Below, in pieces: positions 46,401 to 57,785 of a DNA stretch of 64,000 nucleotides. Position 1 is the stretch's first letter; every line of letters begins with the position of its first letter. Origin of the DNA: Pseudozyma flocculosa PF-1 (lineage: Eukaryota > Basidiomycota > Ustilaginomycetes > Ustilaginales > Ustilaginaceae); NCBI RefSeq assembly GCF_000417875.1, contig NW_006920883.1, positions 481,202 to 545,201 of the forward strand. Reading direction: 5' to 3'. The notes below the pieces were generated by a model that made no database searches, was not told where the DNA came from, and saw only the letters and a program-made list of their open reading frames with translations. The position numbers and the translations under genes were made by a program.

Positions 46401-49400
46401 AGGGTGAGTGGGCTGGGCTACCATGGCACGGCAGCTGCCGCGCGCGTCGTTCGGCATGGCGTGCACTTTGACGGACGGACTGACAGGCTGACAATGCTGC
46501 TCTCGCACCTCCATCTGCTGAAACGATGCTGCCGCCGCGCAGTCACATCGCACTCGACGGCCTGCGTGGTCGACCAGGAGCAACGTACGATCGAAGTGCT
46601 GGAGATTGATGCTTCGGTGCTCCTCAACGGACCGGGAAAACGCTTCGCATGGCCCAAGTTCCTCCCGCACATCGACGCCGTCATCCTCTGCTACGATGCA
46701 GCCCAGATTTCCTCGTTCCGCGGCATGTCCGAGCTGCTCGGTGAGCATCGAGCGCCCCTTTTCGCCCGACGGGTCGTTTGCGATGTATGGCGCTTCCAGG
46801 CTAAACACGGCCCCTCGCGCGCCGCCCCCCTTCCCCCGTGTCTCTGACCACTTCCGCCGCTGCAGAAAATTTTGCCCTGAGCAACCTCAGCACCGTTATG
46901 CTGGCCTGCAAGTCCGAGGTGCACCCGAAGGCAGTGGACCCGTACTACGCCAGCGACATGGCGAGCGTCTACAACGTGGGGCTGGCCGAATGCACCGTCG
47001 AGAGCGAGGAGGGCAAGAAGCGGATGCGGGACTGCTTCTCGTACCTGGTCAAGGAGGTGGCCAAGGCGAGGACGGGCAAGGGTAGGCGCCCGGTGGCTTC
47101 GACCGTGCCGCCGTCGCACGGCCAGGCGCGCCCGTCGCAGCAACAGGCGTCCCCATCACGTGCCTCTTTGGACGGTCAGCCCATGCCACTGGACCAGGAG
47201 GCGTTGCGCAATCAGCCGGACGACTCGGGCGCTTCTCCCCATCGCAGCTCCCTGACGCTGTCGTCGCGCGCTCGGGGCGATAGTGCCGCCAGCGGTGCCA
47301 GCTCGTACCTCGACCCGTCCCCGAGCCGGCTCGGTTCGCTCGACGTCAGCATGGAGCAGTCGTCGTTCGAGGGCTCCTCTTCGGCCTCGGGCCACAACGC
47401 TTCGTCGGTCAGCCTGGCCGAATGGAGAAACACGCCGCGCAAGATGAGCAACGCGACCGTGTCGTCGAACCTCTCGGACGCGCCCTCGTACACGGGGAGT
47501 CAGGAGGACGACCTGGCTCTGCAGGAGAGCCTGGCCAAGGCGAGGATCGGCTTGCAGAACGCCAGGTCCGCCGGCGGCTACGTTACGATCGAGGAACTGT
47601 GGGACAAGCTCTTCCACGCGGCCGTATCTGGCAACGGTGAGTGGTGGCGCAAAAGAGACGAGTCCCGATAATGACTCGCCTGCTCATCATTTCCCTCACC
47701 CTTCTCTCATCCTCCTGCACCGTCCCCGTCTCGTCCTCGTCCAGACGAGCGCTTCCGCGACATGTTCATGGTCTTCTACCGCGGCTTCGCGAGGCCCATT
47801 GACCTGCTGCGGCAGATGGAGGCGCGGTTCGAGGCGCTGGCGACGGGCGAGAGCAGCGAGCTGGTGATGAACCGCTTCGCGCTGATCCGGCTCACCAACA
47901 TGCTGGGCGAGTGGGTGCAGAGCTATCCGGGCGACCTATCGCACCCGGAGACGTATGCGCTCCTCACTAGCTTCTACGCCCGCCTCCAGCAACACCCGTC
48001 AACGACCCACACCGCCAGCCTGATTCGCTACGCGGTCGAGGCCGCCGCACAGGCTCCGGACATCGACGCGGTATGGAGCAAGGCGGTCGAGGGCGCTCCC
48101 ACCGCGCCGGCCGTCTCCGAGGCGTCCGGAAACGGCGACGATGCGGTGGCTGCTGTCTCTGCTGATAGCATTGCTGCTTCGGCAAGCGGCGGCGGCGGCG
48201 GCGGCGGCAGCGAGAGTGATCTGCTCAAGCCGTCTACGCCAGCCTCTGGGGCGAGCGTCAGCTCCAGCAGTATTCCCGCGACGACGGCGCAGGGACTGGC
48301 TCCCGGCGCGCACGACGACGCCAGCTCGCCCGTTCGCAGCCTTTCCGACGTCAACCTGGGCCGGGGTGGGTCAGAGACCAGCCTGCTGCCCACCCCCCTC
48401 GATCCGTTCCTGGACGGCCGCAACCGGAGCGCGTCGGACGTGACGACATCGTCCAATGAAGGCGCGGCCGCCAATCTGCGCGCATTTTCGGCGGCGGCCA
48501 ACGCCAACAGCAGCCTCAGCGCGAGCGGCAGCGGCGGCACGGTCAATGCGCCGGGCAGCGGCCTCGCGTCGCCGGCTAGCCCGAGCGCGAGCTACCTGAG
48601 CGCCGAGGCGGCGCTGCGCCCGTTGGACCAGAAGGCGGCGCTGCGGGCCATCTCCAACACGCTGATGGAGGTCGACGACGAGGTGATTGCGGCCGAGCTG
48701 ACGCGGCTCGAGTGGCGGCTGTTTACGGCGATCCGGCCGCGCGACCTGTTGCGCCACATCCTGGTGCCCCGCGAGCTGCGCGACGGGCCCGTGGCGCGCT
48801 CGATTGCGCACTTCAACTACATCTCGGCGTGGGTCTGCTCGATGATCCTGGCGCAGGGCAAGGCCAAGCACCGGGCGCGGCTGCTGGAAAAGTTCTACAA
48901 CATTGCCTCGATCCTGCGGCACGACAACAACTACGGCTCGCTCAACAGCGTGCTGGGCGGGCTGAGCAAGACGGCGGTGCACCGGCTCAAGCACACGCGC
49001 GAGCTGCTCAAGGGCAAGCCGGTCAACAAGGTGCACCAGAGCCTGGTGCGCCTCATGTCGTCGGAGCGCTCCAACGCCGCCTACCGGCTGGCGCTCGACA
49101 ACTCCGAGGGCGCCACGATCCCGTACGTGGGCGTGCACCTGCAGGACATCCTGTCGATCTCAGACGGCAACCCGTCGAAGCGGAGCGACGGATTGGTGCA
49201 CTGGCGCAAGTTTAGCCTGATGGACGAGGCCGTCATGGCCATTGTGCGCTGCCAGCAGTACGACCGCGTCATCAAGCCCAACCCGGCCGTCGAGAAGCTC
49301 ATTGTCGACGTGCCCGTCATGGACGACGAGGCGCTCTACGAGCGCAGCCTGGTCGTCGAGCCGCGCACCCAGCCCGGCCAGACGATTGCCAGCAGCAAGA

Positions 49401-49459
49401 TCAAGGACCTGAAGAGCTTCCTCAGCAACGCGTCGTCCTCGGCCACTAACGCCGTCTGA
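43406..49459 (+). CDS. Very large Ras guanine-nucleotide exchange factor with a degenerate Ras-like domain
   Basis: Four exons (43406-46403, 46543-46740, 46866-47636, 47745-49459) with in-frame joins give 1893 residues. The first 960 are disordered, rich in Ser, Ala and Pro. A Ras-like fold follows (about 964-1130). It has a good P-loop, GHSQAGKST at 971-979, but the usual DxxG is replaced around VLEIDAS and the NKxD motif reads ACKSEV. Next is a RasGEF N-terminal domain starting near YVTIEELWDKLFHA (1304). After another Ser/Gly-rich linker comes a CDC25 catalytic domain (about 1635-1870) with LTRLEWRLFTAIRPRDLL, FNYISAWVCSMIL, NYGSLNSVLGGLS and IPYVGVHLQDI. The product should load GTP onto a Ras-family GTPase. 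It is not a simple Cdc25 orthologue: no SH3 domain was seen. Confidence 0.92.
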
Positions 49460-49973
49460 GGTCGTTGGTCGTTCTGTGTTGTTTGTGCTCCTTGCCCCCC
49501 ATCCCTCTTCGCTGCTTCCATGTCACAACCACCATCCATCCTGTCTCGTCCGCTTCGTTCGTCTTCCTCTCTTCTTTCTTTCTTCTTCCTTTTTCGGCCA
49601 TTCGCACTGGCCCCTCTCTTCGTGTTTGTCCATCCCATTCACTCACTCTTCCATCCATTCGCCCTTGTCGACGAGACGTGCAATCGTCATCCACGGACAG
49701 CCAGCTGGCCTCTTCATCCAGCCTTGTTGAACATCCCGCCCTTGTGCGGATGTGGTGCGATGCGTTGCGGAGCGGAGCGAGACGGGTCGGGTCGGGTTGA
49801 ATCGGATCGAGGCGCTCTGAATGCTAAAGTGTGATGGTGCAACGCTTCCCGAAGACGAGCCGTGACCCGCGCAGCCCTCCCTTCACCCTTTGCCGTCAGC
49901 GAAAGACTTGGCCAAGAACCATCATCCAGCTGCTCATACAAAGCATAGAAAATATGGATAGTAGGTGGCAGTA
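49460..49973. other. 3' flank of the RasGEF gene up to the assembly gap
   Basis: CT-rich sequence with no gene. An overlapping GGTCGGGT/CGGAT run occurs near 49780-49810. Confidence 0.4.
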
Positions 49974-50256
49974 NNNNNNNNNNNNNNNNNNNNNNNNNNN
50001 NNNNNNNNNNNNNNNNNNNNNNNNNNNNNNNNNNNNNNNNNNNNNNNNNNNNNNNNNNNNNNNNNNNNNNNNNNNNNNNNNNNNNNNNNNNNNNNNNNNN
50101 NNNNNNNNNNNNNNNNNNNNNNNNNNNNNNNNNNNNNNNNNNNNNNNNNNNNNNNNNNNNNNNNNNNNNNNNNNNNNNNNNNNNNNNNNNNNNNNNNNNN
50201 NNNNNNNNNNNNNNNNNNNNNNNNNNNNNNNNNNNNNNNNNNNNNNNNNNNNNNNN
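49974..50256. other. Assembly gap of 283 N
   Basis: The bases are unknown. Any open frame drawn across this run is meaningless. The neighbouring repeat-like sequence suggests that the gap was caused by a repeat. Confidence 1.
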
Positions 50257-52604
50257 CCAAGGCGCCCAGGAAATGCTACTCCTTTCTCGCCCGAATGAAG
50301 CCAACTGGCCCGTGCCCTTGTATCGACTCCAGTTGGCGGTAGTACTTGCTTGCCGTCGCACTTTTGCTCTCCCGCCTTCCTCACCACCATCACCCACCGC
50401 TTCGCAGACGCCTTCACCTGCTCCTTGCGCTGCAATTCGACTGGCATTGAGCTGCAATTGCTGGCTCCACGGCTCTGTACCTCTTGTGACCTCTCTTACG
50501 CCTGCTAACCGCATCCACCACCATGCCTCGCTCTGCTGCGACTCCAAAGGTGCCCTGCTTCTGCGTCACCATTGGCTGCAATGGCCGGCTACAGGGAAAT
50601 TTGCACGCAGCAGCAGCATCTCTCCTGCGACCGTCTACATCGCGCCGACAAGATCCTCCGCTCTGACGCAGCAGCTTGAGCCCAGGCCGCTCCGCCGCCT
50701 CTCTTGTCGCTCGCCCTCCTGCTAACCCCAGCCTTGCCCCTTCTTCTCCATCGGCTTGCCCGCACGCCTTGCCCCCGCTCCTTTGGCCCCTTTCCGATGG
50801 CCTCCACCTGACCAACGCTCCCAGCTACGCTCAGGCCAATGCCGCCAGCAAGTGCGCGCGCGCCCCAACAGAAACAAGGTTTCGGCAGTGGCTCGGTGAG
50901 TCGTCGAAACCCGCCGAGGCCCTCCAGCGTCTCGATGGTGGCCTGCCAGCGGTGGCGGGCGAGGGTATATAAAGCCATGCCGCCCGCTGCTCCCTCCTCT
51001 TCCCCCTACCTCGCCACTGAGCCTGACCAAGACTGGCGGCCTTCCACCATCGGCGTCTGGGCTCCCGCTGACTTGCCCTCCTCATCCGCTTGCCTCCCTT
51101 GCTCTCTTCCTCCCTGTCGGGCCTGCACATCCACTTCATCAAGCTGACGCCGTGCTGCGACGACACCGTTGCGGGTCCGTGGTGAGTCGCAATGCTGTCG
51201 CAGCACTACCGCCCTCATCGACACGCTCACTGACAACCACGTCCATTGCTGGTCGCTCCTCCGACTTTGCTGCTTGCGCCTACAGATGATGAAGCCCTGC
51301 CCCGTTACCCAGCCTACGATCCGCCGCGGCCCACGACAACACACTGCCGTGCTCTTGTGCAAGCGGCCGCGACACGCTGGCCTTTTGCCGCCTCTTCTCA
51401 AGGCGCCAAGGTGAGCCGCACAGGTGTTCTGTTACTTGACTCGATGCTACGGCTGCTGATCGGGCTGCTTTGCTTCTGTTGACTCCATCAGGTCCGCGCC
51501 TGTCCAGCCTGGATGTTCTGCTCCATCAACCTCGGCCGCCATACCTGCAACGTGCTTTGATGTCAAAGCTTGCAATACAACATCGTTTCTGCGCAACATG
51601 GTCTTGCCTGTGGCTCCAAGGATCGAAAGCAAGCTGGCGGCGATGCGGCGCCAGCGACAAGGTCGGGATGACATGTGGCGGTCGAGTCTGTATTGGTGGC
51701 GCCGAGGCCGACGGTGGATTGGCGGAACGCAGCCAAGGACAGGATAGCGGAAGGGCGGGCAAGAGCAGGTTGGCGCAAGGCCGCCAAGATCGAGTTAGGG
51801 ACACGATGACCAAGAGCAAGTTGGCACGGGCGCGGTCAAGGACAAGCTGGCGGTATCGACCAAGACGGCCTTGGCATGCCCCGCCAAGGTCCCGCCACGG
51901 GATGCATTGCGGGACAGCCGCTAAGAGGCATGCCAAGGCCGTCTTGGTTGATACCGCCAATAGCTGTATTCTCTATGCTATGATACCATGTCACCCTGAT
52001 CGTTTCCAGCACAGCCTAGCCTGACTTCGAAACAAGCGGATACGGTAGGTTGGTCCACAACCGTGTTGCAAAGCCATGCTTTCTGTCCTCAACTGCAGTA
52101 GGAACGAGCGGAACCTGGTCGGTTGCCACTTTTCGCAGTGGCTCTCCAGTTCTCCCCCCCCTTTTAGAAGGCCTTCCATGTGCCCACTCCTGCAACGATG
52201 CTGAACAGAGTCGGTCGCTGCGGTAAAGGGGCTTTGCCAGAGCAAAGAAACTAAGGCGGATTGACGCGGGTGCCCGCAGCATCTTTGAGACCGGGAGTCG
52301 ACAGTGGAGAGTCATGGCAGACGGTGCTTTTCCTCGTGTTCACTGCACGTCAACAGTAGTGAGTGCTTGGCGTCCGGTGTTCTTGACGGGATATTGTCGT
52401 AGTAAGATTCTTCACTGTCAAGCACACCAAGACAGGGAGCGCAACAGATACCTAATTGAACCTCAGGGAGGGGAGGCTACGGCTATACATCCAAGGTCAC
52501 GTCGCCAGGGAGGCGGCGGAAGGTAAGACAGCGAGAGAGGGTAACAAGCAGGCAGGCAGGGAGGCGGGTGGATGAGCGGACGGATGGAAGGACGGACGGA
52601 CGCC
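50257..52604. other. Gene-poor, repeat-like interval right of the gap
   Basis: Only short open frames are present. One at 50523-50666 starts MPRSAATPKVPCFCVTIGCN. Possible exon-like pieces end in GGTGAG at about 50893, 51180 and 51414, but I could not join them into a good gene. A strong hairpin lies at 51849-51958. The section from about 51600 contains diverged GCCAAG/CAAGTTGGC-like motifs. The whole may be a remnant of a transposable element. Confidence 0.4.
51849..51958. repeat. Hairpin with 31-nt arms
   Basis: The arms 51849-51879 and 51928-51958 are inverted repeats with one mismatch around a 48-nt loop. The arm starts GGCGGTATCGACCAAG. Such near-perfect arms suggest a recent foldback or MITE end, or a hairpin transcript. 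It shares no obvious sequence with the hairpins at 5.9 and 8.2 kb. Confidence 0.8.
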
Positions 52605-54206
52605 TCAACCGCTCCACTCGATCGTCTTGAGGTCGATGCCCTCCTGCACCATCTCCCAGAGCGGGCTCATGTCGCGCAGCTTGTTGACGACCTTGACAAT
52701 CTTTTCGGAGACGTAGTCGACCTCCTCCTCGGTCGTGAAGCGGCCGATGCCGAAGCGCAGCGATGAGTGGGCGTTTTCGTCGTCGAGGCCGAGGGCGCGC
52801 AGCACGTACGACGGCTCGAGCGACGCCGACGTGCACGCCGACCCGGACGACAGGCACACGTCCTTGAGCGCCATCAGGAGCGACTCGCCCTCAACGTACT
52901 GGAACGTGAGGTTGACGCAGCCCGGGTAGCCGTTCCGGTCGCCGTTGAAGAGGACGTGGGTGAGCTGCGAGTTGACATTGTCTTGCAGCCGCTGCGCCAG
53001 ACGCGAGATGTGGGCGTGGTCGTAGGCCAGCTCCTGCTTGGCCAGCCGCGCCGCCTCGCCGAAGCCGGCAATCAGCGGCGGCGCCAGCGTGCCCGATCGC
53101 AGGCCGCGCTCCTGGCCGCCGCCGTTGATGATGGGCTCGAGGCGCACGCGCGGGCGGCGGCGGATGTAGCAAGCGCCGATGCCCATGGGGCCGTAGAGCT
53201 TGTGCGACGAGAGTGACATGAGGTCGATGCCGAGCTCATTGACGTCGAGGGGGATCTTACCGGCCGCCTGGGCGGCGTCGGTGTGGAAGAAGGGCTTGGT
53301 GGCGCCGCGTCCGCCCTGCTTGGACAGCTCGGCGCCCTTGGTCTTGAGGAGGTGGCCGATCTCCTTGATGGGCTGGATGACGCCGATCTCGTTGTTGACC
53401 GTCATGATCGAGACGAGGGCGGTAGTGGGTCGGAGGGCGTCTTCGAGCTGCTGGAGGTCGATGAGGCCGTTGGGCTGGACGGGGAGGTAGGTGACCTCGA
53501 ACCCTTCCTCCTGAAGGCGGCGGCACGAGTCGAGGACGCACTTGTGCTCGGTCTGGGTGGTGATGATGTGGTTCTTCTTGGACTTGTAGAAGTGGGCGAC
53601 GCCCTTGATGGCCATGTTGTTGGACTCGGTGGCGCCCGAGGTGAAGATGATCTCCTTGGGGTCGGCGCCGACGAGCGAGGCGACGTGGGCGCGGCCGTCC
53701 TCGACGGCCTGCTCCGACTCCCAGCCGTAGGCGTGGGTGCGCGAGTGCGGGTTGCCATACTGGTTTGTCATGAAGGGCATCATCTTGTCGACGACGCGCG
53801 GGTCGACGGGGGTGGTGGACTGGGCGTCGAGGTAGATGGGTCGATTCGAGGTGGCGTGCTTGGGTGCGGATGCGAGGATGTCGTTGAGGAGGTTCTTGCC
53901 GGACCCCTGCTTTGACCCGACGCCGGCGCGCACATCGGGCTGTGCAACCTCGACGGGGGTAGCCATCGAGTTGGGGTTGGTGGGGGATGCGTAGCCGCGG
54001 CGCTGCTGCTGTGGCGGTGTCGTTGTCGTCGTCGACGTCGTGGACGAGGACGAGGGCGAGAGCGAGGAAGACGACGACGAGGCGACGGTGGCGGATCGGA
54101 CTGCCGAGGATGAGCTGGTCAATGTCCGGCGTGCGGTGGCGGAGGCGACAGCCTTTGAGGCGATGCCTGCGCCCGTTCGCAGCGACGAGGTGGCCGAAGC
54201 GAGCAT
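52605..54206 (-). CDS. NFS1: Mitochondrial cysteine desulfurase Nfs1
   Basis: A PLP enzyme that takes sulfur from cysteine for Fe-S cluster assembly and tRNA thiolation. A single exon of 533 residues. PLP-binding Lys336 lies in SSHKLYGP, the active-site Cys458 in the loop [10 protein letters not shown], and the cofactor-contacting segments are SGATESNN and [10 protein letters not shown]. The C-terminus [19 protein letters not shown] matches eukaryotic Nfs1. The start at 54206 was chosen because the first 30 residues ([14 protein letters not shown], then [10 protein letters not shown]) form a typical presequence. The frame is open for 64 further codons of Asn/His-rich sequence that is probably leader. 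A Ser/Thr-rich linker precedes the enzyme domain. It is divergent from NDUFS6. Confidence 0.97.
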   Translation of the reverse strand: MLASATSSLRTGAGIASKAVASATARRTLTSSSSAVRSATVASSSSSSLSPSSSSTTSTTTTTPPQQQRRGYASPTNPNSMATPVEVAQPDVRAGVGSKQGSGKNLLNDILASAPKHATSNRPIYLDAQSTTPVDPRVVDKMMPFMTNQYGNPHSRTHAYGWESEQAVEDGRAHVASLVGADPKEIIFTSGATESNNMAIKGVAHFYKSKKNHIITTQTEHKCVLDSCRRLQEEGFEVTYLPVQPNGLIDLQQLEDALRPTTALVSIMTVNNEIGVIQPIKEIGHLLKTKGAELSKQGGRGATKPFFHTDAAQAAGKIPLDVNELGIDLMSLSSHKLYGPMGIGACYIRRRPRVRLEPIINGGGQERGLRSGTLAPPLIAGFGEAARLAKQELAYDHAHISRLAQRLQDNVNSQLTHVLFNGDRNGYPGCVNLTFQYVEGESLLMALKDVCLSSGSACTSASLEPSYVLRALGLDDENAHSSLRFGIGRFTTEEEVDYVSEKIVKVVNKLRDMSPLWEMVQEGIDLKTIEWSG

Positions 54207-55064
54207 GGTGCTGATGGTGGCGGCGAGGGCGGTAGGTGGTAGAAGTGGCAGAGTGATATCGAGTCGTGCGTGGTGCCAGTGGTCGTGTCGGTGGTGGTTG
54301 GTGTTGTTGTTGTTGTTGTGTGGCCGCGATGAGAGAAGGTGCGGTGGTGTTGGTGGTGGTGGCAAGAGGTAAAGGTGGCGAGCGGCTGCAAATGTCAAGC
54401 ATGAGTGTGGAGCGCCGGCGGCTTTGTCCTTTGTGCTTTGGGCGAGGGGGCCCTTGGGTCCAAGCCAGCTTGAGAAGCCCTAGCCTCCTGTGGCCGGCCA
54501 CGCTGAGCTTTCTCTGTGGATTTTCTTGCTGCCCAAGCTTCGACCAGCCGCCGCCGTTGCCGCTGCCCGAGTGGCCCCGCCCGGGTGGCGAACCAGCGCG
54601 GGGGGCGCGGGCCAAAAGCCGCCCTCAGCTTACAAAGCAACCCGCCCGGCCAGGACTCGCGCCAATCCCCAGCTTCCACCGACGCCTGCTGGTCATCGTC
54701 GTCGTTGTCGTCGACGGAGGGAACGATTGCAAGACCTCACCACCGAAGGTCACGTTCATCGCGGTCCTCTTCAGCCGGGTGTTGGACTCGATGCCAGGCC
54801 ACGGTGGCTCCAGATGGCCTCCTTGCTCGCCACCGGGCGGCGAGAGCAGAAGCCGAGTGATCGTGACTCGCAGCCGGGGCCGGCCTAGCTAGCCCGGAAT
54901 TTCTCTCGTGCGGGTCAAGCTGGCGTGGTCCGGTCGGCGGCTTCACAGCCAGGCCAACGCTCTCCCCACCCCTCATCTCCAACCTTCGCATCGAGCGCAA
55001 CCATCTGCTGGTCACCAACACTTCACCCAGCCCCCAGCCCTTCCCGCCACCCTCGCCGACCGAC
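54207..55064. promoter_or_regulatory. Divergent region between NFS1 and NDUFS6
   Basis: Starts of an Fe-S assembly gene and a complex I subunit gene face away from each other across 858 bp. No regulatory motif could be assigned; the region includes GTT/GTG-rich sequence next to NFS1 and GC-rich sequence elsewhere. Confidence 0.5.
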
Positions 55065-55809
55065 ATGCCCGCCCGACTCGTCGTCGCCAGCAGCATGGCG
55101 CTGCCCCGCACCCTCACCCTGCGCACCTTCTCCACCGCACGCACCGCGGCCGCGGGAGGTGGCTTCTTCACCCGTCCCTCGAACGCCCCCACGTCGTCCA
55201 ACGCGCCCTCGGTGCCCGCCGCCAAGCCGGTCCGTCCCGTCGCCCAACCACACACGCCTCCGCACGCCGTCGGCATCGAGCAGTCGCCCAACTTCCCCAC
55301 CACCTGGAGCGAGTCCCAAAATCCAAAGGAGCTCGCCATGCGCGGTCCGCGCTTTGAGCAGATCGACCTCGAGTTCCAGCCCCAGCCTGTCGCCGCCATC
55401 GAACTCATCCAGAGGGAACCCATCCGTCTCGTCTCGAAGCGCATCGCCAGCTGCGACGGCGGTGAGTCGACGACTGTTGCTGGAGCTTCCAAAACGGCTG
55501 CTCCAGCTACGTCGTGTCGATGCCAGTGCTGACTCCGCGTCCGATCGACCCCTCTCGATGCTCCTTTACACAGGCGACGGCCCCCTCGGCCACCCCAAGG
55601 TCTTTATCAACCTCGATAAGCCCGGCCCCAAGCCCTGCCCGTACTGGTGCGTCTTCCATCTCTCGCTGCCTTGTCGGCGTGCCGGTCGCCCTTGCGCCTT
55701 CGTCCACGCTTGCTGACGACATGCAATTCGTACCCTCGCCCCTCTTTCCGTCCATCTCGACCACAGCGGAATCCGCTTCGAGCTCGACCACTCGCACTCG
55801 CACCACTAG
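55065..55809 (+). CDS. NDUFS6: Complex I 13-kDa zinc-binding subunit, NDUFS6-like
   Basis: The exons are 55065-55461, 55574-55646 and 55767-55809, giving 170 residues. The joins rebuild the conserved C-terminal zinc site: IASCDGGDGPLGHPKVFINL, then PCPYCGIRFELDHSHSHH. The Cys in SCDG, the His in GHPK and the two Cys in CPYC are the family's metal ligands. The N-terminus (SMALPRTLTLRTFSTARTA) looks like a mitochondrial presequence. NDUFS6 is an accessory subunit of NADH:ubiquinone oxidoreductase near the peripheral arm, needed for late assembly. A second in-frame ATG at 55095 is an alternative start. It is convergent with uL22m. Confidence 0.94.
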
Positions 55810-56069
55810 GTCCGGTTCGCTGCGTCTAACGGTCCCGCCGAGGCTGCGGGCCAAGGCGCGCAGCAGAAGCCTAGACGCACCACGACGCAATCCACTCGTC
55901 TGATGATCCCTCTCGCGCACCTCGAACGCCTCGCTCTCGCATCGCACTGTGACGCGATGCATCGACACAGCCCATGAGCCAGAGAAAAGCAGCAGCATTT
56001 ACAGAGCGGAGCGATCCCATCTATCGACCGATACAGCGGCATCTCGTCCTGGCCCGCCCGGCCCACGGC

Positions 56070-57277
56070 CTACCACTGCCAGCCGGGTCTCTGCCAGGCA
56101 TTGACAATCTTGCGGTTGGTGCGGACGACGCTGCCGTCGCCGATGCTGCGGATGGCCTTGCGCGCCTTGTCGAGCCTCTCGAGCTCCTTTTCCACGGCCG
56201 TCTTGCCGTAGCGCAGCACGATGCTCATCTTGGCCTCGGGGTGGTGCTTGCGACCCATGCGCGCGCGGCCCTTGAAGTCGGCGCGCACCAGGTAGCGCCC
56301 CTTTGAGATCCAGGCCTCGGAGACGACGAGGCGCCGGATGTCCATGCCCTTGGCCGCCGCGTGGTCGCGCGCCAGGGCCAGCGTCGAGAGGATGCGCTTG
56401 GCGGCGCGCTTGGGGCTGAACTGCATCTGGAGAATGGCGTGGTCGATGGGTTTCCCTCCAATCTGGTCGGCCAGCAGCTTGAGCTTGCGCGGCGAAATCT
56501 TGAACTGGGCCGTCGAGTACTTGTGCTCGAGCACGTTGCCCTCGGCGTCGGTGGCGTTCCAGCGCTTGCGCTGCTGCCGCGCCTCGATCTTGGACGAGAG
56601 GCGCTGCTTGGCGCGCTGCTCGCTCTGCATGGCGGGCAGGGCGTCGGCGTCGTCGAAGAGGGCCGCGCCGTCGGGCGACACGGCGGCGAGGGCGGCATCG
56701 CGGCGACGGGCCAGGTCCTGCCGTCGCTGCTCCTCGGGCAGGATGCCGCCGCGCTCCTTTGCCTGGACGTAGTTGCTACCGAGCGCCACCTTGGCTACTC
56801 GGTCGCGAATCGACGAGAGGAACGACTCGCGCGCTGGGCTCGTCGAGAAGCTGTGCGGTTCGGGGTGTGCATGCAAAAGAGGACGGTGCGTGTGGGCAAC
56901 GATGTCAGCGAGGGTTCCGGTGAAAGAACGATGCCGCAATGACCGACATGGCAAGCTCACCTTCGCCTGGCAATGACGCGGCCATGACCGCCAGTCCTTG
57001 CCGAGATCCCTGCCCGAGCCTGTCCACTCAGCCTCGCCGCAATGCCAAACGGCACTCCATCGCTAGACGGCCCTGCCGAAGCTGAAGATGAAGACGAGGC
57101 GGCCAAGGTCGAGGCCAGAGAGGAAGAAGAGGAGGAAGAGGAGGAAGAGGAAGACGACGACGAAGAGGCGGCGGCTAGGATGCAAGAAGTCGAGAGAGAT
57201 CGGCGGGTCGAAGAGGTGAGCGAGAGGCGCTCGAAGGCCGAGAGGGCCGAGGCGGTGGAGCGGTTGAGCGAGGCCAT
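56070..57277 (-). CDS. MRPL22: Mitochondrial large-subunit ribosomal protein uL22m
   Basis: Two exons, 56961-57277 and 56070-56850, give 365 residues. The single-exon alternative has no ATG at its start, only the GTG of the GTGAGC donor at 56960, so splicing is needed. Exon 1 encodes a presequence (MASLNRSTASALSAFERLSL) and a long Ser run. After the join the protein reads FSTSPARESF. The uL22 core includes YSTAQFKISPRKLKLLADQI, HAILQMQFSPKRAAKRI, VSEAWISKGRY and GRARMGRKHHPEAKMSIVL, the last being the conserved beta-hairpin that reaches the exit tunnel. A charged helical insert (about 130-190) precedes the core. It is divergent from the SVIP-like gene. Confidence 0.92.
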
Positions 57278-57785
57278 CCCAGGGGCGTGAATCGACGGCC
57301 GAGCTAGCTGTCGGAGGCAAGGAGAGGTGGAGAAAAGGCCGTCTGTCGCGATGGCAGTGGTGAGGGTGGTGGCCGCCGGCGTCGTCGTTGTCGTGGTTCG
57401 GGTCAGGACGGACGGCGGCGGGGGTGGCACGCGAGAGGCGGCCCCGTCTTTTCGCCTCTAACCGCTCTAGCAGCCTCCCCCGATTTTCTTCTGGTCAGCC
57501 AAGCTCGGATCCGACAGGTGAACCTTGCTTGCTGGCCGGCAGCCAAAGCGGGTGCGGCCTGAGCAAGTGGAGCGGGTGCCAAGCCAGGCAGCCAAACCCG
57601 GCTGTGCCCAAGCAGGGCCACGCCACGAGGACCGCTCGGGCCCCCACCTCACCTTGGCTGGCCTTGCCCCGTCCGGCCTCGCTGCCACCGCCACCGCGGC
57701 CCGACCACCACCACCATCATCGCTGCTCCCCTCGCGCATCACCCGATCATCGCACTATCAATCGCACGATCACCGCCGTGTCAAC
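57278..57785. promoter_or_regulatory. Divergent region between uL22m and the SVIP-like gene
   Basis: About 500 bp with repeated GCCAAG/GGCAGCC-type motifs around 57530-57620 and CT-rich, CACCAC-rich sequence before 57786. No motif was assigned. Confidence 0.4.

Noticed and set aside
49714..50547. Open frames crossing the N run.
   Set aside because: They are translated through unknown bases and cannot be evaluated.
50966..50973. TATATAAA box near the gap.
   Set aside because: It ends only a few bases before the next ATG, which is too close for a promoter, and no credible gene follows.
54207..54398. A 64-residue N-terminal extension of Nfs1.
   Set aside because: The Asn/His-rich sequence is unlike a presequence, whereas the ATG at 54206 begins a typical one.
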